From contig NVWU01000013.1 of NCBI GenBank assembly GCA_002733765.1, positions 1-64,000 on the forward strand: a stretch of DNA of 64,000 nucleotides, in the 5' to 3' direction. Made by a program: the position numbers and the translations under genes. Below are positions 18,591 to 27,985 of this stretch, in pieces. Under the pieces are notes generated by a model. It had not been told where the DNA came from, did no database searches, and saw only the letters and a program-made list of their open reading frames with translations. The stretch's first letter is position 1. The number at the start of each line of letters is the position of its first letter. The DNA comes from Colwellia sp. (GTDB taxonomy: Bacteria > Pseudomonadota > Gammaproteobacteria > Enterobacterales > Alteromonadaceae).

Positions 18591-19763
18591 ATGGCTATAA
18601 CAACGATAGAGACATTCTTAAAGAAAGAGTCGGCCAGTGGCATTATTTTGATGTTTGCTGCTGTCTTCGCAATGATTATTGCTAACTCTCCTTGGGTTAG
18701 TTGGTACAATTTATTGCTTGATGTACCAGTGGTTGTAGCTATTGGTAGCTTTGAAATTGCTAAACCATTATTGCTATGGATAAATGATGGTTTGATGGCG
18801 TTGTTTTTCTTTTTGGTTGGGCTAGAGCTGAAGCGTGAATTTTTAGAGGGTGATTTATCAAGGCCGGGGCAGGTGACTTTACCTGCGATTGGTGCGATTG
18901 GTGGCATGGCGATGCCTGCCATGATTTATGTTGCTTTTAACTATGACAACCCTAGCGCACTTAATGGCTGGGCTATTCCTACCGCAACTGATATCGCTTT
19001 TGCTTTAGGTATTTTAGCTATTATTGGCTCTAAAGTACCTTTACAGTTGAAAGTGTTTTTAACCTCATTGGCTATTTTTGATGATTTAGGTGCCATTATT
19101 ATTATTGCCCTATTTTACACCGAGCAGTTATCTATGCTATCGCTTGTGGTTGCTGCAAGTATGATAACTATTTTATTTATTCTTAACCGAAAAAATGTGA
19201 CGAGTACGTCCCCATATATATTTATTGGTATAGTCTTATGGACTGCGGTATTAAAGTCAGGGGTACATGCAACTTTAGCAGGTGTTATTTTAGCCTTTTT
19301 TATTCCGATAAAAGGTAAAGGTGATGAACCCTCGCCATTGAAATCGTTAGAGGATAACTTACATTCTACCGTTGCCTTTATTGTTTTACCTATTTTTGCT
19401 TTTGCTAATGCCGGTATTAGCTTTATCGATGTTGGTGTGGCACAAGTGATGTCACCTGTGCCGTTAGGTATTATTTTAGGTTTATTAGTTGGTAAACAAT
19501 TAGGCGTTTTTGGTTTTTGTTTTATCGCGATAAAGCTTGGTTTTGCTAAATTGCCAGACAATGTTAATTGGTCATTGTTGTATGGTGTGGCATTACTCTG
19601 TGGTGTCGGTTTTACCATGAGCTTATTTATTGGTTCTTTAGCGTTTGAACAAGTCACTGATATACCTTTATATAAAGACAGGTTAGGTATTGTTATTGGT
19701 TCATTGATATCAGGTGTTTTAGGCTATTTAGTTATTAATTACTCTGTTAAAAAGTCCAATTAA
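18591..19763 (+). CDS. nhaA: Na+/H+ antiporter NhaA
   Basis: Inner-membrane antiporter that exports Na+ in exchange for H+. Length 390 (E. coli 388), with about 12 hydrophobic helices. The ion-binding acidic pair is seen in SLAIFDDLGAIIIIALFYT (about 159-177). Other hallmarks are PTATDIAFALGIL and the C-terminal GVGFTMSLFIGSLAF. An AAGGAA site precedes the ATG. Expected in a marine bacterium. A terminator follows at 19784. Confidence 0.97.
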   Translation: MAITTIETFLKKESASGIILMFAAVFAMIIANSPWVSWYNLLLDVPVVVAIGSFEIAKPLLLWINDGLMALFFFLVGLELKREFLEGDLSRPGQVTLPAIGAIGGMAMPAMIYVAFNYDNPSALNGWAIPTATDIAFALGILAIIGSKVPLQLKVFLTSLAIFDDLGAIIIIALFYTEQLSMLSLVVAASMITILFILNRKNVTSTSPYIFIGIVLWTAVLKSGVHATLAGVILAFFIPIKGKGDEPSPLKSLEDNLHSTVAFIVLPIFAFANAGISFIDVGVAQVMSPVPLGIILGLLVGKQLGVFGFCFIAIKLGFAKLPDNVNWSLLYGVALLCGVGFTMSLFIGSLAFEQVTDIPLYKDRLGIVIGSLISGVLGYLVINYSVKKSN

Positions 19764-19783
19764 TTTAACAGAAATATGATTAA

Positions 19784-19837
19784 AAAAATGGTGTCTTATT
19801 TTCTGGCGATAGCTGGGTGAAATAGACGCCATTTTTC
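19784..19837 (+). terminator. nhaA terminator
   Basis: AAAATGGTGTCT and AGACGCCATTTTT pair, with small bulges and flanking TATTT/AAATA complementarity, around a 20-nt loop, ending in a T run. Confidence 0.75.
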
Positions 19838-19893
19838 GTTACAATGGCGAAATTTTCTTAGCTCTTATGTATTAAACAGAGTACAGGTTAAAT

Positions 19894-20508
19894 ATGCACT
19901 ATAAGTATCAAGATCTTATTCAACTGTTTAATGACACTTTTTTTGAAACGTTTAACACTCGCTTGATTAAAGGTGGTGATGAGCCGCTTTATTTACCAGC
20001 GAAGAGTTTACTGGCAAACAGTTTACCGACCAGCAACTTACTTGAAACCACAGCCTTAGTGAATGAGTTTTGTGAATATCATCAAGTAATATTTGCCCGT
20101 GGTTATTATGCGAGTGCTTTTCATGAGATATCTCATTGGTGCCAAGCGGGTAAAGCCAGGCGGCTATTAGAGGATTTTGGCTATTGGTATATACCTGATG
20201 GAAGAAATGAACTGCAACAGAAAAAATTTGAACAAGTTGAAATTATTCCACAAGCAATAGAGTGGGCGTTTAATGTCGCTGCACAAAGAAAATTTCATGT
20301 ATCTTCTGATAATCTAAGTGGTTTTGAAGCCGATGCACACAGTTTTCAAAAGAAAGTACTTCAACAAGTACAAGTGTTTTTAGCGGATGGCTTTCCTGTT
20401 AGAGCAAATCAGTTTATTACTGTGTTGGCTCAATTTTATAATACGCCATTACCATTAACGATTGAAAATTTTTCTAAAATTAAAGAAGAGAACGTATGTT
20501 TAAGTTAG
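19894..20508 (+). CDS. epmC: Elongation factor P hydroxylase EpmC
   Basis: Hydroxylates the beta-lysylated lysine of elongation factor P, the last step of EF-P maturation in gammaproteobacteria. The protein is 204 residues (E. coli YfcM about 180). The metal-binding region ASAFHEISHWCQAGKARR is at about 73-90, and FGYWYIPDGR follows. It overlaps the next gene by 13 bp, implying coupled translation; yfcL is also nearby, as in E. coli. Confidence 0.9.
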   Translation: MHYKYQDLIQLFNDTFFETFNTRLIKGGDEPLYLPAKSLLANSLPTSNLLETTALVNEFCEYHQVIFARGYYASAFHEISHWCQAGKARRLLEDFGYWYIPDGRNELQQKKFEQVEIIPQAIEWAFNVAAQRKFHVSSDNLSGFEADAHSFQKKVLQQVQVFLADGFPVRANQFITVLAQFYNTPLPLTIENFSKIKEENVCLS

Positions 20509-21671
20509 GTTTAATTATTAACCCTATTGCTGGCGTTGGTGGCAGTGTTGCTTTAAAAGGCAGTGATGGTATGACGATGCATGCATTAGCTTTAGGTGCT
20601 GAGCCAAAAGCTAATGCTCGCGCAGAAACTGCATTACAAGTCTTGCAACCTTATCAAAATGAAATCACGGTTTATACCGTGAATAATTTAATGGGTGAAC
20701 AAGCGGCCAAAGCGTTAGGTTTTCAGGTTAATTTGGTTTATAAAACCAAAGATGAAAATACGCAAGCAGACGACACAGAGCAAGCGGTTACAGCCTTACT
20801 TGCAGAACAAGTAGATATTATTCTTTTTGCTGGTGGTGACGGAACTGCCCGTAATATTGCTAAAATAGTGACAGAACATGCTACCCAAGGAAAACAAGCG
20901 CAAATACCTGTTTTGGGTATTCCCGCGGGTTGTAAAATTCACTCTGGCGTTTATGCCATTACCCCGATAGCTGCTGGACGTGTAGTAGAGTTAATGGTTA
21001 CTAAGCAGTTAGTCACTTTAACGACAGGTGATATTATGGATATTGATGAGTCCTTATTTCGCCAAGGTGTTGTTAAAGCAAAACGATTTGGTGAAGTGCA
21101 AATTCCTAGTGAATTACGATATGTACAAGCGGTGAAATCAGGTGGTATAGAGTCTGATGAACTGGTGTTGCACGATATTAGCGAAGACGTTATTGATAAA
21201 ATGAGTGAAGCAGATGATAGCTTATTTATCATTGGCTCAGGCTCAACAACTGCTTTTTTAATGACGGAGCTTAATCTTAAAAACACTTTACTTGGTGTAG
21301 ATTTGGTACAAAACAATGTATTAATTGCCAATGATGTTACCGAAGAACAGTTATGGAAACAGCTGATACAAACGCAAAAAAACAAGCAAAAAATACATTT
21401 AATCATTACTTTAATTGGCGGTCAAGGTCATCTGTTTGGGCGTGGTAATCAACAATTAAGTCCGCGTATCATTCGTACTATTATTGAGCAAAAGGGGGGT
21501 AAAGAAAATATTACTATTATCGCCACTAAAGCTAAATTAACCGCACTTGGCAATAGGCCATTAATTAGTGATACTGGTGATGTTACGTTAGATCAACGCT
21601 TTTCTGGCTTTATGCCTGTTACTACAGGTTATAGAGATCAAGTGTTATATCCGATTGCTAGCCCTATGTAG
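20496..21671 (+). CDS. ATP-NAD kinase family protein
   Basis: Second NAD-kinase-like protein, 391 residues. It starts LGLIINPIAGVGGSVALKGS and has FAGGDGTARNIA (about 109-120), the GGDGT signature, and VLGIPAGCKIHSGVYA. The C-terminal half has GSGSTTAFLM and IGGQGHLFGRGNQQLSP, typical of the long AcoX-related ATP-NAD kinase family rather than NadK. The substrate is unverified. Its start lies inside the end of epmC, so the two are translationally coupled. Confidence 0.82.
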   Translation: MFKLGLIINPIAGVGGSVALKGSDGMTMHALALGAEPKANARAETALQVLQPYQNEITVYTVNNLMGEQAAKALGFQVNLVYKTKDENTQADDTEQAVTALLAEQVDIILFAGGDGTARNIAKIVTEHATQGKQAQIPVLGIPAGCKIHSGVYAITPIAAGRVVELMVTKQLVTLTTGDIMDIDESLFRQGVVKAKRFGEVQIPSELRYVQAVKSGGIESDELVLHDISEDVIDKMSEADDSLFIIGSGSTTAFLMTELNLKNTLLGVDLVQNNVLIANDVTEEQLWKQLIQTQKNKQKIHLIITLIGGQGHLFGRGNQQLSPRIIRTIIEQKGGKENITIIATKAKLTALGNRPLISDTGDVTLDQRFSGFMPVTTGYRDQVLYPIASPM

Positions 21672-21764
21672 ATTAATTAACGTTTAAACGCTATTGCTCA
21701 ATTTATGCGTTAAATAATCACTTAATCAAATTAAATAAAACTTTAATAGCTCACAGAGAATTTC

Positions 21765-22043
21765 ATGATAAAAAATTTGCACACAATAGCTGATGTCTAT
21801 CAGCACTTAGATAATTTATTCGATCAAGATATTGATAGTGATACCTTATTTGCTAGTGGTTATTTACGTGGTTTGTTTTCGTCAGCAGTTTCACAATTTG
21901 CAGATGAAAAACAAGAAATATCGACAGCGATGATCCAAGAGGTAAGTGATAAATTAACCAAAGCAAAAACTGAACTTAGCCCACAAGATAATGCCATAGT
22001 GCAAAACTTTTGGTTGGCTTTACAGCATGGGATGTTAAATTAA
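21765..22043 (+). CDS. yfcL: YfcL family protein
   Basis: Small cytoplasmic protein of 92 residues and unknown function. It matches the YfcL type by length, by the SGYLRGLFSSAV stretch (about 32-43) and by conserved neighbourhood with epmC. No catalytic motif is visible. Confidence 0.75.
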   Translation: MIKNLHTIADVYQHLDNLFDQDIDSDTLFASGYLRGLFSSAVSQFADEKQEISTAMIQEVSDKLTKAKTELSPQDNAIVQNFWLALQHGMLN

Positions 22044-22119
22044 AATAGCTAAATAAGTGAAAGATATTTCATGGTATACGGTCTTTGTTTGTAGAAATTA
22101 TTAAGACAAGGATTAAGGC

Positions 22120-22632
22120 ATGTTAACTAGCCAGTTAGAAATTATTAAGCAAGGGCAAGATTATCTTAATATTCTAATTTATAACAACAATGATTCTACT
22201 TACCGTAACGTACTCTCACCGTTATTTATTAGCTCTGCAGGAGCTCATATGCGCCATATCATTGATCATTACTTAGCACTTATTGCCAGTCTACAATCAG
22301 GCAAGGTTGATTATGATGTTAGGCACCGCAACTCTAAAGTAGAGCAAGAGCCTCAGTTAGCCTTGGATAAATTAGTACAAATCTCAAATTGGCTTAAATC
22401 TTTAACAGGGACTGATTTAACGCGAGTGTTAATACTATACACCGAGGTTTCAGTGACTGAAAAAAAAGTACAGTCAGTGCCAACATCGTTAGCACGAGAG
22501 TTGGTTTTTTCGGGTAGTCATGCTGTGCACCATTATGCAATGATTGCGCAAATGGCTCAGCAACAAAAAATGGCGTTACCTAGTAGTTTTGGTATTGCCC
22601 CTGCTACGGCAACTTATCTTCGAAAAGCATAA
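22120..22632 (+). CDS. DinB-like four-helix protein
   Basis: Protein of 170 residues, predicted all-helical. Three histidine clusters (SSAGAHMRHIIDHY near 45, and GSHAVHHYAMIAQ near 132) suit the DinB/YfiT metal-binding four-helix bundle. The assignment is by pattern; the substrate is unknown. The gene is independent of yfcL, 76 bp away, with AAGGATTAAGGC upstream of the ATG. Confidence 0.6.
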   Translation: MLTSQLEIIKQGQDYLNILIYNNNDSTYRNVLSPLFISSAGAHMRHIIDHYLALIASLQSGKVDYDVRHRNSKVEQEPQLALDKLVQISNWLKSLTGTDLTRVLILYTEVSVTEKKVQSVPTSLARELVFSGSHAVHHYAMIAQMAQQQKMALPSSFGIAPATATYLRKA

Positions 22633-22648
22633 AATACTTGTAGTTAAG

Positions 22649-24457
22649 TTATTCTTTGTACGCTAGATACTCAGTCTTGTTATCGCCTAAATAGAGTTTT
22701 AATAATTTCTGAGGGGCGCTCGGGAAATGAACACTTAGCAGTAAACCGGGAGTTTGATTAAAGTTAGTGTCTATTGCCATACAATGAAAATTAGCACCAA
22801 GTTTATGATATTGTTTTAATAATACGGGAATACCTTTACCATCTTTCTCTATCGCGCTAATGATGACTGATAGCTCATCTAGTTCCACGGTATTGTTTTC
22901 TATAAACTGAGTTACTTCAGGATGTAGTTGTCCCGTAAAGGCTGTTTTTGCTGTTACCCCTGCGGATGCCTTCACCATCATTTTTTCTATTATGGCAACT
23001 GAGCGAGGGTCATATTGTTTGCTTAATGAAACAGTTCCGTAAAAAGTTCGGTACCTTGGGTTTTGACATACATAGGCGCCGATACCCTTCCAAAGTAATA
23101 ATAGGCTGTGATAACTTTTTTGTTCACGGGTAATAATAAACGAGCGTCCCATTTCTAAACAAGGCTCTTGCTGACTGATAAAGTCCTTATTGAAGTTAAA
23201 CATTTGTGATAGGTACAATTGCGCTAAACCATTTTGCTTTTGTAGTCTATCGGTTTGACCAATACGGTAAGCCCCTGTGATTTGTTTGTTATTATTATCA
23301 TAAATAAATAGATGCATATAAGTGGCATCAAACGTATCGGTGTCGTATGGTTCTCCGCTACCTTCATCTAAATCACGGAAAGTTAACTCACGTAAACGGG
23401 CTATTTCTTTTACACAGTTTGGTATTTGAGTTTGATAACCGTAGTAAACAACATAATATTTAAAAGTTAATAAATGTTGTTTTTTGGGCAGTTTATCTAG
23501 CTCAGCCTCTATCAAATTATACTCTGTTTTTTCAGCTACAGGGCTGAACGATGTTTTAATTTCGTCTTGAGGCCAAGGTTGAAAATACTGCTGATCATTT
23601 AAGTAACACTGTAGCCGTAATAAGTTATTTTTCATTTCACTGTTGTTAAATACTCTTAATTGCTTTGGTGTAATCAAGTTGTTGGCACTAAGCGTTATTT
23701 TATGATTTTGTAATTTAAACATTTCTCGCGCTAGCATCAATAAGCGAAAACGATAATAAATTCGTCCTAAACGATGAAAGAGTGTTGAATTTGTCCCAGA
23801 AATAAAAATGGGTAAAATAGGAGCTTGAGTTTTCTCTGCTATATTTACGGCTAAACGATTCCAATTTCCATCGGTAATTATTTTGTGTTCACTTTGATAA
23901 AATGATACTCGTCCGGCTGGAAATATCACCAACAAACCATCATTTTCTACATGCCGATAACATTGCTTTATGGCAGTACTATTAATTGCTGCTTGAGGTT
24001 TTAGTGGATTGGCAAAGATAAAATAATTGTTTATTTCTGTAAATACTTGCAAAGCAATGTTTGCCATCACTTTGGTGTCATTTCGGTAATCGGTTAAAAT
24101 CTTAGCAATAATCACTCCTTCGACCATGCCATAAGGGTGATTACAAATGACAATACACTTACCCGTTTTAGGGATTTTTGTAAGTACTTTATCGGTAGAT
24201 AAAATACTTACTCCTAGCGCAGCTAATAACTTTTCTGAAAAGTCTTGTTTGTCTAAGCCTGAAAATTTTTGTTCTAAATAAAGGCGGTTAAGCTTTTTTA
24301 TGCCGAGTAAACTATCTAATACTGGCGCGAAAAAATTTAATACTTTACCTAGGGTAGTGTTAGGTGAAAAAGCAGCAAGGCTGATGTGTGATAAAGGTTT
24401 ATTTTCGGTGCTAGATGCTATTGAACGTGATGTATTTTCAATTTGGCTATTACTCAT
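22649..24457 (-). CDS. olsF: OlsF-like bifunctional ornithine-lipid synthase
   Basis: 602-residue fusion. The N-terminal half is a PlsC/OlsA-type acyltransferase with CNHPYGMVEGVI (His107), FPAGRVS and PIFISGTNS. The C-terminal half (about 320-600) is an OlsB-like N-acyltransferase/GNAT domain with ELTFRDLDEGSG, YDTDTFDATY, CLEMGRSFI and GIGAYV. In Serratia OlsF the N-terminal half does O-acylation and the C-terminal half N-acylation of ornithine, giving a phosphorus-free membrane lipid often induced by phosphate limitation. A generic acyltransferase/acetyltransferase fusion is the alternative. It stands alone, on the minus strand, convergent with the DinB-like gene. Confidence 0.75.
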   Translation of the reverse strand: MSNSQIENTSRSIASSTENKPLSHISLAAFSPNTTLGKVLNFFAPVLDSLLGIKKLNRLYLEQKFSGLDKQDFSEKLLAALGVSILSTDKVLTKIPKTGKCIVICNHPYGMVEGVIIAKILTDYRNDTKVMANIALQVFTEINNYFIFANPLKPQAAINSTAIKQCYRHVENDGLLVIFPAGRVSFYQSEHKIITDGNWNRLAVNIAEKTQAPILPIFISGTNSTLFHRLGRIYYRFRLLMLAREMFKLQNHKITLSANNLITPKQLRVFNNSEMKNNLLRLQCYLNDQQYFQPWPQDEIKTSFSPVAEKTEYNLIEAELDKLPKKQHLLTFKYYVVYYGYQTQIPNCVKEIARLRELTFRDLDEGSGEPYDTDTFDATYMHLFIYDNNNKQITGAYRIGQTDRLQKQNGLAQLYLSQMFNFNKDFISQQEPCLEMGRSFIITREQKSYHSLLLLWKGIGAYVCQNPRYRTFYGTVSLSKQYDPRSVAIIEKMMVKASAGVTAKTAFTGQLHPEVTQFIENNTVELDELSVIISAIEKDGKGIPVLLKQYHKLGANFHCMAIDTNFNQTPGLLLSVHFPSAPQKLLKLYLGDNKTEYLAYKE

Positions 24458-24713
24458 ATTATTTTCCCTATTACATTAAGTTAGCATTGAGGTTTAATAC
24501 AATCTATAACACTTGGATGATATTAAGTAAGTAAAGGTTACATTTTTTCTTTTTGTTGAGAGGTAGCTCATTATTGATTGTTACCGTAGTGGGCTGTTAA
24601 TCAAGGGGATAGTGTTTAATCAGTAAGATTATGTAGTAATTGAAGTGATTAAATCATATTATTTACTGACTAAAAGCGGTTCAATAGCTATCAACATGTT
24701 ACTTTTTATTTGG
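24458..24713. other. AT-rich upstream region of olsF-like gene
   Basis: No ORF is supported. This presumably holds the promoter for the OlsF-like gene, but no clear -35/-10 pair or known operator stands out. Confidence 0.4.
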
Positions 24714-24881
24714 TTATTTTTTCGTCAGTATATAATTTTTATTGTTACTCGCAACACCTTTATTTTTATGATTAGTGAGTTTACGAACACTCGCATGAAC
24801 TAGGTTGTGACCAGCCACATAACAATTAAGGCCAATGGTACAAAAAACGCAGGGGAGTATTTTGTATTCGAGTTTTTTCAT
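24714..24881 (-). CDS. Small hypothetical protein, 55 residues
   Basis: An open frame of 55 codons from ATG 24881 to TAA 24714. It begins MKKLEYKILPCVFCTIGLNC, with Cys11, Cys14 and Cys20, and ends in a basic, Asn/Lys-rich tail (ILTKK). It could be a tiny exported or metal-binding protein. The Shine-Dalgarno is weak. It lies downstream of mnmC on the same strand. No family recognised; it may be a chance ORF. Confidence 0.4.
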   Translation of the reverse strand: MKKLEYKILPCVFCTIGLNCYVAGHNLVHASVRKLTNHKNKGVASNNKNYILTKK

Positions 24882-24951
24882 AGAGTCATCTTTTTTATTA
24901 ACTTATATATTAATAATAAGACCGTTATTAAGTTTTTATATTTCATCCATT

Positions 24952-26355
24952 TTATTTGTTATATTTTCGTCTAATGATATCGCGAATAACAAAACGATTA
25001 GGACTTAAGTTAAATAACATTTCTTTATTTACGGGGTAGGGTGTGCCACATAAATCAGCCGTTAAAATATCTGCTGCTAGTGGTGCAGAACATAAACCAC
25101 GCGCACCAAACCCCATCATGACATAAAGGTTATTGATCACAGGCGCCGCTTGATTGTATTTCCAGTTTTTATCTTTTGCTAAATGAGGGTATGTCTTTAT
25201 ATGTTTTTGGATATCAGGCATTGCGCCTACCATCGGTATATGATCAGGCGTCATGCAACGTAGCCTTGCTTTACTGGCTGATATATCTTGCTCTGTCCAA
25301 TTTATTTTCTTAGCTAGCTCAGGTAAGCAGCTAGATAGCATGTTTAAATTGAACTCATCATCTGCTTTTGTCGCGATAGTGCTAGTGTTATTTTTTTTAA
25401 ACGTTGCGCCTATACAATGAATACCTTGGTGTTGAGAAGTGCTACTACTAGGGGTTAAATAACCTTTATGACAAATAACCGTAGATAATGCGTTAATTTT
25501 ACTGTTAGTTTTCATTGAGGTTATTTGCCCTTGTACTGAGGTAAAGGGTAGCTGCTTAATAAAGTCGATATTAATCACTTCTGCACCACCACACACCACT
25601 AAAACACGGGCATAAAAATCACCTTTGTTAGTGAGTAATCGCCAGTGATTTTTTTCTTTTTTAGTTATATCGTTTGAAGTTTGCTCTTTAATGGCTTGTA
25701 CCTGTTCTATTTTATTCACCAAAACATTCGTCTTAACGGTTAACTTACCCGTAGCTTTAGCAGCATTAATCATTTGCTTTACAAGTAAAGGAGGGGATAT
25801 CCAACCCGCATTTGGCATAAAAAGGCCGCCATTATTTAATGTGATATTGGCAATTTTACTGGCCTGTTTTGCATTGATTTTATGAATAAGTGTAGCTGGC
25901 CAAGTGGCAAGTTTTGCAAACTTTTCTTGGCGTTTTTCTAATGATTCTTTATAGGCTATTTCTAGTAAACCACACCAACTATGGGGGAAATCGAATCCTT
26001 GCTGAGACACTTCAGTATAAAGCGCTTTAGCTCGCCAAAAAGCTTGTTGATAAAATAAACTAATGTCATCCTCTTGCTGGTGTAATAAAGGATATAAAGC
26101 ACCGATAGCATTGCTTGATGCACCTTGGGCTAACGAGCTATCTTTACAGTATAAAGTGACTTTTATGCCTTGTTTAGTTAATGCATAAGCAGCACAAGCA
26201 GAAGCAATGCCACCACCAATAATACTGACGTGCTGCGGTTTTACTATTTTTGGCCTTAATTTATAGCCTGATTCACTACCTAAATTAATATCATTAAATT
26301 GTTCTGAATAGGTTGTGTCATCAGGTTTGAAACTTGATTTTCGTTTGTTATTCAT
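24952..26355 (-). CDS. mnmC: MnmC2-type FAD-dependent tRNA oxidoreductase (stand-alone)
   Basis: FAD oxidoreductase that converts the carboxymethylaminomethyl group of wobble U34 to aminomethyl in tRNA. After a 40-residue leader the FAD fold starts at [20 protein letters not shown] (about 43-62), then [36 protein letters not shown] and [17 protein letters not shown], all matching the C-terminal half of E. coli MnmC. At 467 residues it lacks the N-terminal methyltransferase domain (MnmC1) of the usual 668-residue enzyme. There is no room for it upstream, because fabB starts 245 bp away on the other strand. Confidence 0.85.
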   Translation of the reverse strand: MNNKRKSSFKPDDTTYSEQFNDINLGSESGYKLRPKIVKPQHVSIIGGGIASACAAYALTKQGIKVTLYCKDSSLAQGASSNAIGALYPLLHQQEDDISLFYQQAFWRAKALYTEVSQQGFDFPHSWCGLLEIAYKESLEKRQEKFAKLATWPATLIHKINAKQASKIANITLNNGGLFMPNAGWISPPLLVKQMINAAKATGKLTVKTNVLVNKIEQVQAIKEQTSNDITKKEKNHWRLLTNKGDFYARVLVVCGGAEVINIDFIKQLPFTSVQGQITSMKTNSKINALSTVICHKGYLTPSSSTSQHQGIHCIGATFKKNNTSTIATKADDEFNLNMLSSCLPELAKKINWTEQDISASKARLRCMTPDHIPMVGAMPDIQKHIKTYPHLAKDKNWKYNQAAPVINNLYVMMGFGARGLCSAPLAADILTADLCGTPYPVNKEMLFNLSPNRFVIRDIIRRKYNK

Positions 26356-26479
26356 GTGTTTAGTTCGTTCTTTTTAGCTTTTATCAAGATATTTTACGAT
26401 AATTGTTGACTGAGGTCAGTGATATTCACTTCTTTTTTAGTTAAAGTGCGTAGATATTTTTTTATTAAAAATATAGTAT

Positions 26480-26497
26480 AGCGTACATGTGTACGCT
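26480..26497. promoter_or_regulatory. FabR-type operator upstream of fabB
   Basis: AGCGTACATGTGTACGCT has perfect 8-bp inverted arms (AGCGTACA/TGTACGCT) and matches the FabR operators known before E. coli fabA and fabB. It adjoins a -10-like TATAGT at 26473-26478, so binding would block fabB transcription in response to unsaturated acyl thioesters. Confidence 0.75.
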
Positions 26498-26600
26498 GAT
26501 TCATTAGGTTAGCTAACTAGTAAATCAGTTTGGGGGCTAAGTTAAGTCTAATAATATGCCCGATTTTTGAAATTTTCTTATTATAATAATGGTTATTTAA

Positions 26601-27815
26601 ATGAAACGTGTAGTGATCACCGGTATCGGTATAGTCTCAAGTATTGGTAATAATGCAGAAGAAGTTTTAGCTTCATTAAAATCAGGTAAATCAGGTATAA
26701 CTTATTCGGAAAACTTTGCTGAGCAAGGTTTGAAAAGTAATGTATGGGGCAAGCCTGATATTAATATTAAAGATCACATTGACCGTAAAGCATTACGTTT
26801 TATGGGTGATGCAGCCGGTTATGCTTATATCTCTATGGCACAAGCTATCAGTGATGCAAAGTTAACCGATGAACAAGTATCTGATTTTCGTACAGGTATT
26901 GTTGCTGGCTCTGGTGGCGCCTCTTCAGCGAATATTGTTGCATCAACTGATACTCTTCGTAGCCGTGGTATTCGTCGTGTAGGCCCTTATGCTGTTCCTA
27001 AAACCATGAGTAGTACAGTGTCGGCATGTCTAGCAACACCGTTTAAAATTAAAGGTGTTAATTACTCTATCAGTTCAGCGTGTGCCACTAGTGCTCATTG
27101 TATTGGTAATGCCATGGAGCTTATTCAACTAGGTAAACAAGATATTGTTTTTGCTGGTGGTGGTGAAGAAGTTGATTGGTCATTAGCGATGATGTTTGAT
27201 GGTATGGGTGCATTATCTGCGGGTCGTAATGATACCCCAGAACTAGCTTCACGTACTTATGATGCTGACAGAGACGGTTTTGTTATTTCTGGCGGCGGCG
27301 GTATGGTTGTTGTTGAAGAGCTAGAACACGCACTTGCTCGTGGTGCACACATTTATGCCGAAATTGTTGGTTATGGCGCAACCTCTGATGGTTACGACAT
27401 GGTAGCACCAAGTGGTGAAGGCGCAGTACGTTGTATGCAACAAGCGATGCAAGGTGTCACGGGCGAAATCGATTATCTAAATACTCATGGTACTTCTACT
27501 CCGGTAGGTGATGTTAAAGAACTTGGCGCTATTCAAGAACTGTTTGGTGAAAAATCACCTGCTATTAGTGCAACGAAGGCTATGACTGGTCATGCATTAG
27601 GTGCTGCGGGTGTTCATGAAGCTATTTATTCAATTTTAATGATGGAAAACAATTTTGTTGCCCCGTCAATTAATATTGAAAACTTAGATGAGCAAGCCAA
27701 AGGTTTAGATATTGTGACTGAAAAACGTGATGTTGAACTTAATTTAGTTATGTCTAATAGTTTTGGTTTTGGTGGCACTAACGCGACGTTAGTAATGCAG
27801 AAGTATAAAGCTTAG
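26601..27815 (+). CDS. fabB: 3-oxoacyl-ACP synthase I (FabB)
   Basis: Condensing enzyme needed for unsaturated fatty-acid elongation. Catalytic Cys in [17 protein letters not shown] (about 159-175), active-site His in [11 protein letters not shown] (about 297) and [18 protein letters not shown] (about 327-344). Length 404, as in E. coli (406). Preceded by a FabR-type palindrome and followed by a terminator. Confidence 0.97.
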   Translation: MKRVVITGIGIVSSIGNNAEEVLASLKSGKSGITYSENFAEQGLKSNVWGKPDINIKDHIDRKALRFMGDAAGYAYISMAQAISDAKLTDEQVSDFRTGIVAGSGGASSANIVASTDTLRSRGIRRVGPYAVPKTMSSTVSACLATPFKIKGVNYSISSACATSAHCIGNAMELIQLGKQDIVFAGGGEEVDWSLAMMFDGMGALSAGRNDTPELASRTYDADRDGFVISGGGGMVVVEELEHALARGAHIYAEIVGYGATSDGYDMVAPSGEGAVRCMQQAMQGVTGEIDYLNTHGTSTPVGDVKELGAIQELFGEKSPAISATKAMTGHALGAAGVHEAIYSILMMENNFVAPSINIENLDEQAKGLDIVTEKRDVELNLVMSNSFGFGGTNATLVMQKYKA

Positions 27816-27886
27816 TAATATTTTGTTAGCGTTGAATTTTGAACGTTAATTTAAGTACACTAAATTTCAAGTTAAGGTTTCAAATT

Positions 27887-27924
27887 AAGCCATGTGAGAT
27901 AAATTGATCCACATGGCTTTTTTA
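27887..27924 (+). terminator. fabB terminator
   Basis: AAGCCATGTG pairs with CACATGGCTT around a 14-nt loop, followed by a T run. Confidence 0.85.
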
Positions 27925-27985
27925 TAATAAGTAAACTGAGTATAATACGTGAAATTTTTCAATCATCTAATATATTCAAGTATCA

